This document shows positions 36,505 to 44,565 of a DNA stretch of 64,000 nt, one piece after another. How positions within the stretch are numbered: the stretch's first letter is position 1; each line of letters opens with the position of its first letter. The DNA lies in NCBI GenBank assembly GCA_963798795.1, contig CAWCUZ010000012.1, forward strand, positions 1 through 64,000. The letters run 5' to 3'. Source of the stretch: CAWCUZ01 sp963798795 (GTDB lineage: Bacteria > Acidobacteriota > Vicinamibacteria > Vicinamibacterales > SCN-69-37). The position numbers were made by a program, and so were the translations under genes. The notes under the pieces were generated by a model. That model was given only the letters and a program-made list of their open reading frames with translations, did no database searches and was not told where the DNA came from.

Positions 36505-38941
36505 CGCGGGCTCTCGGCCGGGAGTTGGGCGTGAGGACGTGCACAGGACTCGCGGTCGCGCCGGGTACCGCACCGCCGTCGGCCTCCGGCGAGCACGACA
36601 TCGAGATGATCAGAATCGTCCGAATCGCGCGCACGCGGCGCGGAAAGTCCTTGTCGTCGCCGTGCTGGCGTCCGAGGTCGGCGAAGTCGATGTGCGCGGC
36701 CATGTCGGCCGTCTGCTGCGACGAGGCCCAGTACGTGAAGTTGTCGCTGAGGCCGGCGTCCCTGAAGTCGCCGAGTCCGGCGGCTTTGAGATGGCGATAC
36801 ATCAGCGCGAGCTCGTCGCGCGACGGCAGGAACCAGCCGCGGACGCCGTTGAGCGAGAGACTGGCGCACAGATCGGCCGCCGTGCCGCGTTCGCTGCAGG
36901 CGGCCAGCATGTCGGCCGTGTTCTGCCTGCCGGTGCCGACGGCGGTCCCGCGCGCGCCGCTGATCAGGTGCCGGAAGCAGCCCCATCTGGCGCCGGCGCT
37001 TTGATCGAACGGCGCCGCTTCGAGGTATCGCCAGCCATCCTTCGCCCAGTTGGGATTGACAGAGAAGATGCAGCCGCCGGCCGGACCGATGTCACCGACA
37101 GCGAACTCGCGCGCCGGGAGCCACACGCTCATCTCGCCCGCGCCGCGATTGGCCCACAGGTGGTACGGGATCAACGTCAGAGGCTTCGCCGGCGCATCCG
37201 GGCGGGTCACGCTCCGTGCCGGGGCGTGGATGACGGTCGTGACAAAGGGGCGGCTGACGCGCTCCGGCGTGAGCGCCACGTTGTCGGCGATCAACAGGTC
37301 GAGCACCCGGCCGGCGTCCACGTCCGGCCACTCCGCGCAGTACACCAGAGGGCCGCGCTCGATCGCCACGCGTCCGCTGTCCTCGCGCACCTTCGAGGAC
37401 GCGACGACTCGCCGGACGTCCATCGGAAACATGACCTGAATCGTGTCGCCGGCCGTCCACGTGCGATCGATCGTGACGTACCCGAGCGCGTCGGGCGCTG
37501 CTGACACCGGCGCGCCGTTCACCGTGATCGTGGTCGCCGGCGCCGGGCCGTCCGCGTAGGCGTAGAGCGCGCCGGGGGTGGGCCGGTTGCGCGTCCAGCC
37601 GGGAATGCGCAGCTTGATGGCCGCGCGCGCCGGCGTTCCGGGCGCGACGCGGATCGTCGTCGCGCCGCCCCAGGGCATGCCGCTCTTCATGGCGATCGGC
37701 AGCGAGGCCCGGCCGACCGCGAACGAGGTCTCGCTCGACACGTACAGGTTCACGTAGATCGCGCCGGACGGATCCTGCGCGTAGACATAGCCGGGCATCG
37801 ACGCGAGAAAGCGGACGAGATTCGGCGGGCAGCATTCGAGCGACGCGTGCTGCCAGCGCAGGTCGCGGCCGTCGCCCGCGCTCGCGAGACGGTTGACGTA
37901 GAAGAAGCGATCGCCCGACGCGGAGACGCCGTCGATCGCGTTGTTGTAGAGCCCGCGCTCGAGTACGTCGATGTACCTGCCGTCGCCGCTCGCCATGAAC
38001 AGGCGATGGTTGAGCGTGATGAACATCAGCACGGCGCACGTTTCCGCGTAGGCGGAGATGTTCGGCAGCGAAAACGGCTCGCCGAAGCCCTCGTTGCCGG
38101 TCGTGCCGACGCCGCCGGTGATGTACATCTTGCGCTCGACGGCATCGGCCCACATCCGCTCGGCCGCGCGCCGGTACTCGGGCAGGCCCGTCAGCACGCC
38201 GACGTCGACGAGCGACGTCATCAGCGTCACGCAATTCACGGCATGGCCGACCGCTTCGGACTGTTCGGTGACCGGCCGGTACGACTGGTTGTGGCGGCTG
38301 CGGTTCACGGAGTTCGGAAGGCCGCGGATGTCGAGGTAGTGCTTGGCGAGATCCAGATGTCTCTGGTTCCTCGTGACGCGATAGAGCTGCACGCAGTTCA
38401 TCGCATCGCGCTCGCCGCCGGAGAACGGCGGATTGCGCGTCACGAAGTCATCGTAGAGCGCGTCGGCCGCTTCGATCGCCCGATCCACCAGGTCGCGCCT
38501 GCCGGTCACGCGCAGATACGTCGCGGCAATCTCGAAACCGCTGTTGCTCGGTCCGGCGGTCGCGCGCGCGAGCGCACGCACGCGCTCGTCCACCTGTGCC
38601 TGGAGCGCCGGATTCGGATGCGTGCGAAGCGACAGGATGGCCGCCTCGAGCACCCCGCCGCCGAGGCCGCGATCGTCGCGCGGTTTGGCGGCTTCGAACG
38701 GTATCGTGACGGCCGCGTTGAGGTCGACCTTCGGCTTCCAGAAGTCGTCGGTGAGCGTCACGTCGAAACAGGGCGTCGGCACGATCGGGTAGTCCGCGAG
38801 CGGCGTGTACTCGACGCCGCCGATCCTGACGTCTGCCGGCGTCGTCGGCGCCTGTTCCGCGCCCGGGCGGGCGACGGCGAGGACGCCGGCTGCGGCCGTC
38901 GCCGTCTGGAGGAAGCGCCGACAATCGATGCGTGTAGCCAT
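36377..38941 (-). CDS. GH127 beta-L-arabinofuranosidase-like with DUF1566-type domain
   Basis: About 854 residues from the ATG at 38941. The start CRRFLQTATAAAGVLAVARPGA has a Tat-like RRxFLQ signal. Residues 60-650 are the GH127/DUF1680 alpha/alpha-barrel enzyme (GGGVLEAAILSL, YITGGVGTTGNEGFGEPF, ECCPPNLVRFLASM, YNNAIDGVSASGDRFFY). A further domain (AGGCIFSVNPNWAKDGWRYLEAAP, GWFLPSRDELALMY) resembles DUF1566. The natural end VRAIRRF-stop (TGA at 36612-36610) is in the adjacent frame. The open frame runs on 230 nt into the glycosylase gene, so a frameshift near 36615 is likely. Probably hydrolyses arabinofuranosyl linkages of plant-type glycans in the periplasm. Confidence 0.8.
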   Translation of the reverse strand: MATRIDCRRFLQTATAAAGVLAVARPGAEQAPTTPADVRIGGVEYTPLADYPIVPTPCFDVTLTDDFWKPKVDLNAAVTIPFEAAKPRDDRGLGGGVLEAAILSLRTHPNPALQAQVDERVRALARATAGPSNSGFEIAATYLRVTGRRDLVDRAIEAADALYDDFVTRNPPFSGGERDAMNCVQLYRVTRNQRHLDLAKHYLDIRGLPNSVNRSRHNQSYRPVTEQSEAVGHAVNCVTLMTSLVDVGVLTGLPEYRRAAERMWADAVERKMYITGGVGTTGNEGFGEPFSLPNISAYAETCAVLMFITLNHRLFMASGDGRYIDVLERGLYNNAIDGVSASGDRFFYVNRLASAGDGRDLRWQHASLECCPPNLVRFLASMPGYVYAQDPSGAIYVNLYVSSETSFAVGRASLPIAMKSGMPWGGATTIRVAPGTPARAAIKLRIPGWTRNRPTPGALYAYADGPAPATTITVNGAPVSAAPDALGYVTIDRTWTAGDTIQVMFPMDVRRVVASSKVREDSGRVAIERGPLVYCAEWPDVDAGRVLDLLIADNVALTPERVSRPFVTTVIHAPARSVTRPDAPAKPLTLIPYHLWANRGAGEMSVWLPAREFAVGDIGPAGGCIFSVNPNWAKDGWRYLEAAPFDQSAGARWGCFRHLISGARGTAVGTGRQNTADMLAACSERGTAADLCASLSLNGVRGWFLPSRDELALMYRHLKAAGLGDFRDAGLSDNFTYWASSQQTADMAAHIDFADLGRQHGDDKDFPRRVRAIRTILIISMSCSPEADGGAVPGATASPVHVLTPNSRPRARATPAASTGTTRPPIGRAATIRPAAASSAAPGGASFRAASARP

Positions 38942-39068
38942 GGGAACCGCCCGCCATGATAGCCCCGACCCATTCGTCGCGAGCCGAAGGAGGAAAGCCG
39001 AAAGCCGAGGGCCCAACGCCCGAACCTACGGCGAGCGGAGTCGAAGCTCCCGGCGGCTGACCGTTGCG

Positions 39069-39837
39069 TCACCCTCCGCGCAGGACGAGCGGCAGCGCGG
39101 GCCGCAGGTCCAACATTCGCCCCTGACGGGCGTCGTCGAACTCCACGGTCAGATACGGTCTGTCGGCCGGTTCGAACCGTACCCGCTGCAGTTCCAGGTC
39201 GGCCGCGTGCGGGCGATTGGCCGCCGGACCGTGCACGACCAGTCCGGTGAGGCGGTGGACGCCCAGCGGATGGGCGAACAGGTCGGGCCGCTTCTGACGA
39301 TATCCGCTGAGCCAGGAAGTCACGGCCGCTTGCGGCGGCATGACGAACACGTCGGCTGCGAGCGTTTCGATCGGCTGGCGGAGCAGCAGGTAGAAGACGT
39401 CCGGACCGAGGTGGGGCGCGGGGTCTCTGAGGGCCGGGAATCGGAGGGTCGGCCGGTGTGCCTGACAGGAAATGGAGGCCGATCCCGAACGGGCTGGCGC
39501 CCGATTCACGCCAGGCCCCGGCGCGCGAGAAGGCCGCGAGTTCGGCCCGGTGAGCCGCGTCGACGGCAACGGAGGGGTCGACCCACAGCAGCTCGAGGTA
39601 GGCATTCTCGAACAGCGTCGCGATCGAGGCCGTGCCCTCGCCCTCATGCCGGCTGATCTCCGAATCGACGACGAGGCCGGCCTCACGGAGGGGCTGGGCC
39701 GCCCCGGTTCCGGGGGCGGGCACGACAATGTACACGTGATCCAGCTCCAGGACGGCCGCTCGAGGCGCAGGCGCGTGCAGCACGGCACCCGCGAGCAGCG
39801 CGGCCAGAGGGAGGGCTCTCGAGGCTGGCGTCAGCAT
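39069..39837 (-). pseudogene. Glyoxalase/VOC-like exported protein, one frameshift
   Basis: The first frame gives a signal peptide (ALPLAALLAGAVLHAPAPRA) and LDHVYIVVPAPGTGAAQPLREAGLVVDSE, LELLWVDPSVAVDAA and FGIGLHFLSG, the N-terminal half of a VOC/glyoxalase-like domain. Near 39460 the frame changes: the continuation with DVFYLLLRQPIETLAADVFV, HPLGVHRLTGLVVHGP and YLTVEFDDARQGRMLDLRPALPLVLRGG is in the next frame and stops at 39069. Either one base is lost, or the sequence is wrong. Function unknown; a secreted VOC-fold protein. Confidence 0.65.
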
Positions 39838-39949
39838 CAGCGGCTCGACACCGAGGTCAGGACAGTATCGCCCAGTCTTCGGGATGACGGCTATCGGCGA
39901 CTCGAGAACGCTCGCAGCAGGGCCGCAAAGCTCCCGGCGGCGTGTTCCA

Positions 39950-40107
39950 AGGGCCTGTCAGGGAATACCGGCGCCATCTTGGCTCCGATGCATCCCGAGG
40001 GCCGGCGTTGCTCGTCGCTCACATACGCCGGGTATGCTGGCTCCTCGCGCCTTGGCCGCCGGGCGCCTCGACACCCAAGATGGCGCCGTTATTCCCTGAC
40101 AGGCCCT
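39950..40107. mobile_element. MITE-like element, 33-bp terminal inverted repeats
   Basis: The left end AGGGCCTGTCAGGGAATACC... (39950-39982) and right end (40075-40107) are reverse complements over 33 nt with one mismatch. The inner 92 nt contain further short dyads (GATGCATC, ACATACGCCGGGTATGC) and no reading frame. The size and long terminal repeats fit a miniature inverted-repeat transposable element that would need a transposase in trans. No clear target-site duplication is visible. It sits between the frameshifted VOC gene and the ABC permease. Confidence 0.75.
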
Positions 40108-40114
40108 AGTCTTC

Positions 40115-40954
40115 CTACAGCGCCCGTTTCGCGAACGATCGCACGGCGACGCCGAGCGTGACGACGAGAAACCCGGCGGCCCACCACACCATCAATCCGT
40201 TCGGCACGGACGCGTTCACGAAGATCGGCGGCACATCCACCAGGTTCCGCACGATCGCCGGCAGCATCCGGTACAGCGCCAGGCGCCAGAGCGCGTCGGG
40301 CGGGCTGACGAGGCTCACGCCGATCCCGATCGCCTTGGCCGATTCGAGCCCGGTGAGCGCGCCGATCTGCTCGATCCACCCGCCGATGAACGCCAGCCCG
40401 AAGAAGGCGAGCGTGAAGACGCCGTTGGCGACGGTGCTGAGCCGCGTGCCACCGGCAATCGACACGGAGAGGAGCAGCGCCACCTCGAGGAGCATGAGCG
40501 GGAGCGACTGGTTCAGGCCCACCTGGATGTGGCCGGCGGCCAGGCGTCCGGCGAGCAGCACTCCGAATGAGAGGCCCACGGTGTAGACGGCCACGACGGC
40601 GCCGTGGCCCAGCCATTTGCCGAGGACGATGTCGGCGCGGCGAATCGGCTTGGAGGCGAGCGTCTGGATGACGCCGGATTCGATTTCACCCGCCAGCGTG
40701 TCGAGCGGCAGCAGCACCGCGAGCAGCACCGAGAGCAGATTCGTCGCGTACAACCCCGTGAGGGTGAGGAGCGACAGCGTGGCCTGCCGGGATACGAACG
40801 GCGTCTGGCTGCGCAGCAGCTCGGCGTTCACGAAGAACATGCCGACGCCAAAGACGACGATGAACGCGGCGCCGCTGATCAGCGCGACCGTCAGGATGCG
40901 GCGGCGGCGGGCTTCCAGCAGCGTGAGATGCGCGATCGTGAGGAGGGGAGGCAT
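40115..40954 (-). CDS. ABC-2 type transport permease
   Basis: 279 residues with six hydrophobic segments. The N-terminus (LLTIAHLTLLEARRRRILTVALISGAAFIVVFGVG) and LPLDTLAGEIESGVIQTLASKPIRRADIVLGKWLGHG are typical of ABC-2 exporters of the gliding/ecsB-like class. It has no periplasmic domain of note. It is the last gene of a four-gene operon after the ATPase and should form the membrane channel for it. The substrate is unknown. Confidence 0.85.
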   Translation of the reverse strand: MPPLLTIAHLTLLEARRRRILTVALISGAAFIVVFGVGMFFVNAELLRSQTPFVSRQATLSLLTLTGLYATNLLSVLLAVLLPLDTLAGEIESGVIQTLASKPIRRADIVLGKWLGHGAVVAVYTVGLSFGVLLAGRLAAGHIQVGLNQSLPLMLLEVALLLSVSIAGGTRLSTVANGVFTLAFFGLAFIGGWIEQIGALTGLESAKAIGIGVSLVSPPDALWRLALYRMLPAIVRNLVDVPPIFVNASVPNGLMVWWAAGFLVVTLGVAVRSFAKRAL

Positions 40955-40960
40955 GCGGCT

Positions 40961-41881
40961 TCAGCCGGGTCGTTGATTGTCGCCCATCACTTCGACGAAC
41001 CGTTCTTCGAGCGACTTGCGCCGGCCTTGCATCGCGTAGAGGCGCGTCCCGCGTTCGACGAGCCGCCGCGAGATGGCCGGCAGCGCCTCGTCACCGGCGA
41101 CCCGCAGGCGCACGAGGTCGCCACCCACCTGGCGGATGTCCGTGCCGAACTGCGCCAGATCGTCGACGAGGCCGGCGTCAATCGGTGAGACCCGCAGTTC
41201 CACGTCGAGCGTCGTCCAGGCGTCGGCCAGGGCAATCTGCTGCACGACGCGTCCTTCCTTGACGAACGCGACCTGATCGCACGTGGCTTCCACCTCGCCG
41301 AGCAGATGCGAGTTGAGGAACACGGTCGTGCCGCCCGCGCGGAGCTCGGCCAGGATGTCCCGCACGAGCAGCCGGCCGAGCGGGTCGAGCCCGGACGTGG
41401 GCTCGTCGAGGAAGACGAGCGTCGGATCGTGGACGAGGGCCTGCGCGAGGCCGGCGCGCTGCAGCATGCCCTTGCTGTAGCCGTGCAGCGCCCGGTCGGC
41501 GGCGTCGGTCAGGTCGACGCGCGAGAGCAGCGTCTCGATGCGAGCCTCGAGCGGCAGCCCGCGCCGGCCGGCAAGGCGGCCGTGAAACCGCAGCATTTCG
41601 CGCGCCGTCAGCGACTCGTGGAACCGGAAATGTTCGGGCAGGAATCCGACCCGTGCGCGCGCGTGTCGATTGCCCAGCGGCGCGCCGAGCACCGTGCCCG
41701 TCCCGCCGTCGGGCGCGACGAGCCCCAGCAGCATCTTGACCGACGTGGTCTTGCCCGCGCCGTTCGGGCCCAGGAACCCGAAAACCTCACCGGCGCCAAT
41801 CGACAGCGAGAGGTCCGCGACCGCGACGGTCGCCCCGAAGGCCTTCTGCAGTCCTCTCGTGTCGATGACGCGATCGGTCAC
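40961..41881 (-). CDS. ABC transporter ATP-binding protein
   Basis: 306 residues. Walker A GPNGAGKT (about residue 38), signature YSKGMLQRAGL, Walker B LVFLDEPTSGLDPLGR, and H-loop LNSHLLGEVE are all intact. The C-terminal 90 residues (LDVELRVSPIDAGLVDDL) form a regulatory-type extension. It partners the ABC-2 permease, 6 nt downstream. Its start overlaps the anti-sigma-like gene by 4 nt, so it is in the same operon as the ECF sigma factor. Confidence 0.92.
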   Translation of the reverse strand: MTDRVIDTRGLQKAFGATVAVADLSLSIGAGEVFGFLGPNGAGKTTSVKMLLGLVAPDGGTGTVLGAPLGNRHARARVGFLPEHFRFHESLTAREMLRFHGRLAGRRGLPLEARIETLLSRVDLTDAADRALHGYSKGMLQRAGLAQALVHDPTLVFLDEPTSGLDPLGRLLVRDILAELRAGGTTVFLNSHLLGEVEATCDQVAFVKEGRVVQQIALADAWTTLDVELRVSPIDAGLVDDLAQFGTDIRQVGGDLVRLRVAGDEALPAISRRLVERGTRLYAMQGRRKSLEERFVEVMGDNQRPG

Positions 41882-42876
41882 TGCACGGAAGAGGCCATCT
41901 TCAGCACCTCCGACATGTTCTGAATGCTCACCAGGCCGTAGACGCGCCCGTCATGAGACCACAGAATCATGTTGGTCCGCGACTCGTTCGGCGGCTGGAA
42001 CTCGATGGCGATGCCCCGTTCACCGGCGACGTCCACGGGCAGGAACGAACTCGCGGTTGGCGGGACGGGCACGACGAGCGTCGACGTCCAGTCGATGTCG
42101 AGCGCCATCTGGTGAGCGCCCGCAGGGGACAGGCCGAGGATCCGCAGCCCGATCTCGCCGAGGGCGGCGAGATTGACGCCGGGCGGCACGTCGATCTCCG
42201 GCGTGAGCGTCTGGAACAGCCGCGTGTGGCGCGTGCCGTGTTCGAACCGGACCATCACGATCGGCGGCACGCGAATCGTGGCCGTGGCGCCCTCGAGCCC
42301 GCCGGGGACCGCCAGATCGGTGATACCCAGGGCATCCATGACCTCGCGGAGCCGCTCGGGATCGGCTGTGACGCGGGCGGCGCGTGCGCCGGCCACTTCG
42401 ACTTCGACGATCGTCGATCCGTCGGGCAGCCAGCCAGGCAGGTGCACGGCGTACCCCGCCAGCGCGCTCGCCGTCTCAGGCGAGGCGGCCGGCACGGGCG
42501 GCCCCGGATCGTTCAACACCTGGACGTGGTCGCCAATCAGTCCGCCGACGTCGAGCTGCTGCGCCTGCAGCGCGTCGAGCCGGCTCGAATCGACCGGTAC
42601 GGCGACGAAGTTGACGACGCGGAAGAGCGAGAGGAAGGACTGGGCCGAGGCGCGCACGGCCGGAAACGAGAACAGCAGGACGAGCGCCGCCAGCGTGCCG
42701 GCACCCCAGAGAACGCCGCGCAGCTGGAGCCGCGGGCGCCGGCGCCTGGAGACGCCGCGCGCATGGTTCAGCCGGTCGCGCAACTGGTGAGCGAAGGCGG
42801 ACGGAGGATCCTGTCGCAGCGCGTACAACGGTCGGTCGTCCATGTTGTTCTCCATCGGAGGGTCCTCTACTACCAT
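41878..42876 (-). CDS. Single-pass membrane anti-sigma-like protein (DUF4367-like)
   Basis: 332 residues from ATG 42876, or 325 from ATG 42855. The N-terminal 50 residues are basic and cytoplasmic, a membrane segment (GTLAALVLLFSFPAVRASAQ) follows, and the rest is external. GYAVHLPGWLPDGSTIVEVEV is a DUF4367-type beta motif and IPVDVAGERGIAIEFQPP ends the domain. No zinc-binding HxxxCxxC anti-sigma motif is present. Encoded directly after an ECF sigma factor, it is the likely regulator that releases the sigma factor on an envelope signal. That role is inferred from position. Confidence 0.6.
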   Translation of the reverse strand: MVVEDPPMENNMDDRPLYALRQDPPSAFAHQLRDRLNHARGVSRRRRPRLQLRGVLWGAGTLAALVLLFSFPAVRASAQSFLSLFRVVNFVAVPVDSSRLDALQAQQLDVGGLIGDHVQVLNDPGPPVPAASPETASALAGYAVHLPGWLPDGSTIVEVEVAGARAARVTADPERLREVMDALGITDLAVPGGLEGATATIRVPPIVMVRFEHGTRHTRLFQTLTPEIDVPPGVNLAALGEIGLRILGLSPAGAHQMALDIDWTSTLVVPVPPTASSFLPVDVAGERGIAIEFQPPNESRTNMILWSHDGRVYGLVSIQNMSEVLKMASSVQ

Positions 42877-43400
42877 TTCGCCCGCAGGGCCTGCACGGCT
42901 CGATGAAGCCGTGTACCGACGTTCGATTCGGAGAGCCCGGTCGCGTGCGCGATCGCGCGATTGGTCATGTCCGCGCCGTATTTGAGCGCCAGCAGCTCGC
43001 GGTCGGCGTCCGACAGATCGAGGATGAGGTGCGCGAGCCGGTCGGCGTCGGACCGGCTGGCGGCCGCGTCTTCGGGCGTGCCGGCGGCGGCCAGGCCGCG
43101 GGCCGCATCGATGGGCACGTGCGGGCGGCGCGCCCGCAGATCGTCGATGGCGACGTTGCGCGCGATCGTGAGCAGCCAGGTGGAAAAACCGCCGAGGTCC
43201 CGGCGGTAGCGGTGCCGCGCGCGCCAGGCCTTCTCGAACGTGCGGGCGGTCAGGTCCTCGACGTCGGCGGCGCCGCCGACGCGGTACCGGAAGAAGTTGT
43301 AGACGCGCGGCAGCTCCTCGGCGAAGACCGCGTCCCAGTCCGGCTCAGCCGCCGAGAGCCAGCGCGCCAGGCGACGAGGCATCGTGTGCTCGAGGTCCAT
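42870..43400 (-). CDS. RNA polymerase ECF-type sigma factor
   Basis: 176 residues. Region 2 (VYNFFRYRVGGAADVEDLTARTFEKAWRARHRYR, FSTWLLTIARNVAIDDLR) and region 4 (LSDADRELLALKYGADMTNRAIAHATGLSESNVGTRLHRAVQALR) are both complete. Length and architecture are those of an ECF sigma factor. It is first in an operon with the anti-sigma-like protein and an ABC exporter, implying control of that exporter or of an envelope stress regulon. About 40 nt upstream is AT-richer DNA (CATAACTTTGCAATGTAAAG) that may hold its promoter. Confidence 0.93.
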   Translation of the reverse strand: MDLEHTMPRRLARWLSAAEPDWDAVFAEELPRVYNFFRYRVGGAADVEDLTARTFEKAWRARHRYRRDLGGFSTWLLTIARNVAIDDLRARRPHVPIDAARGLAAAGTPEDAAASRSDADRLAHLILDLSDADRELLALKYGADMTNRAIAHATGLSESNVGTRLHRAVQALRAKW

Positions 43401-43525
43401 CTGTGACTAGATACGGCACGCGCGGGCAGGTATCACACGTCATCGGGATTCATAACTTTGCAATGTAAAGTAAGCGGGTCTCGGAGGTCAACCCCGCGGC
43501 CGGAGGCGTCGCACGCCCGGCGGCT

Positions 43526-44275
43526 CTATTCGAGATGCCCGAGGACCGACTGGCCGATATCGGATCCCGCGATGAAGCCGCTGGCGAGGAAGCCGAGCGC
43601 GACGAGGCCGACGCCGACGAGTGTCGCCCCGTGCACGCGCCGGCGGGTGTACAGATCGAAACCGACCATCGCGGACACGAGCAGCAGCATCACGACGGGC
43701 ACGAGCGGCCCCAGGTCGCCGCCGAGCCCGGGCCAGCGTGCGATGCGCGCGATCGCCGGCGGAAGGATGCTGAGCGACGCGGCCACCATCAGACGCTTGT
43801 GGACGTGGCTGCGGCGCCGCAGCGCCACTGCGCCCCCGAGCAGGACGGCGAACACGGCGAGGCTCGTCAGATTTCCCCACAGCGCGATGGCGGCCAGGCG
43901 GACCAACGGCGCGTCGGGCCCGAACCCCATCGCCACGCTCAGGCTCACGTCGGCGGCGGTGGGCGCGTGCATGACGCGACCGGCGAAGCGCAACGTGACG
44001 ATGGCGCTGGTCACGACCAGAGCGGCGCCGACGCCGACGCCGGCGAGGCCCAGCCGCCGGTGGGCCGCGACGGCCCGGCGTCGGACGAGCGTGGTCTGCG
44101 TCACCACGAGCGCGAACCACGCGGTGAGCAGCGCGCCGTGGACGTACAGGTGGACGGGAATCGGCGGTGGACCGAACAACCCGCGCAGATAGAGCGTGCG
44201 GGCGAAGCCCGTGAGGACGATCGCGAGGATCGCTGTCGAGATTGTGACGAAGAAGCGCGGGAGTAGCCGGTGCAC
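43526..44275 (-). CDS. Integral membrane protein of unknown function
   Basis: 249 residues with about seven hydrophobic segments. HLYVHGALLTAWFALVVTQTTLV and AAHRRLGLAGV, together with SHVHKRLMVAAS, are the His-containing loops of a family of bacterial membrane proteins I associate loosely with DUF2306-like sequences. The paired histidines could bind haem or metal, but this is a guess. It is single, divergent from the zinc-ribbon/histidine-kinase genes, and separated from the ECF operon by 125 nt. Confidence 0.5.
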   Translation of the reverse strand: MHRLLPRFFVTISTAILAIVLTGFARTLYLRGLFGPPPIPVHLYVHGALLTAWFALVVTQTTLVRRRAVAAHRRLGLAGVGVGAALVVTSAIVTLRFAGRVMHAPTAADVSLSVAMGFGPDAPLVRLAAIALWGNLTSLAVFAVLLGGAVALRRRSHVHKRLMVAASLSILPPAIARIARWPGLGGDLGPLVPVVMLLLVSAMVGFDLYTRRRVHGATLVGVGLVALGFLASGFIAGSDIGQSVLGHLE

Positions 44276-44368
44276 TGTCGACCTCGGCCGAGCCGCCGGC
44301 TCGACCCGTGATGGATTGAGCGAGGCCGCAGTCTAGCACCGGGGTCAGCACGGTCCGATCGATAAGAT

Positions 44369-44557
44369 GTGCGGGTGATCTGCTCTCGCTGCCGTGCCGA
44401 CATCGCCGAAAGCAGCCGGTTCTGTCCGTCATGCGGCGCGTCGCTGAATCCGTCGGACGCGCTGACGCGGCCGGCCGGGCCCGCGTTGGCGGCCCCCTGG
44501 CTGGCCCGGTCCGGCCACCCGCTGTTCGGCAACGGCGCGGCGCCGGGGGGCGTATAG
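44369..44557 (+). CDS. Zinc-ribbon peptide, possibly a truncated gene
   Basis: 62 residues. ICSRCRADIAESSRFCPSCGASL contains two CxxC knuckles of a zinc ribbon. This module usually forms the N-terminus of larger regulatory proteins; the kinase at 55675 begins with a similar one. Here the frame stops soon after a Pro/Ala tail and the histidine kinase starts 9 nt later. Either it is a genuine small protein or the remnant of a gene whose body was lost. Confidence 0.45.
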   Translation: MRVICSRCRADIAESSRFCPSCGASLNPSDALTRPAGPALAAPWLARSGHPLFGNGAAPGGV

Positions 44558-44565
44558 ATCTGCCG

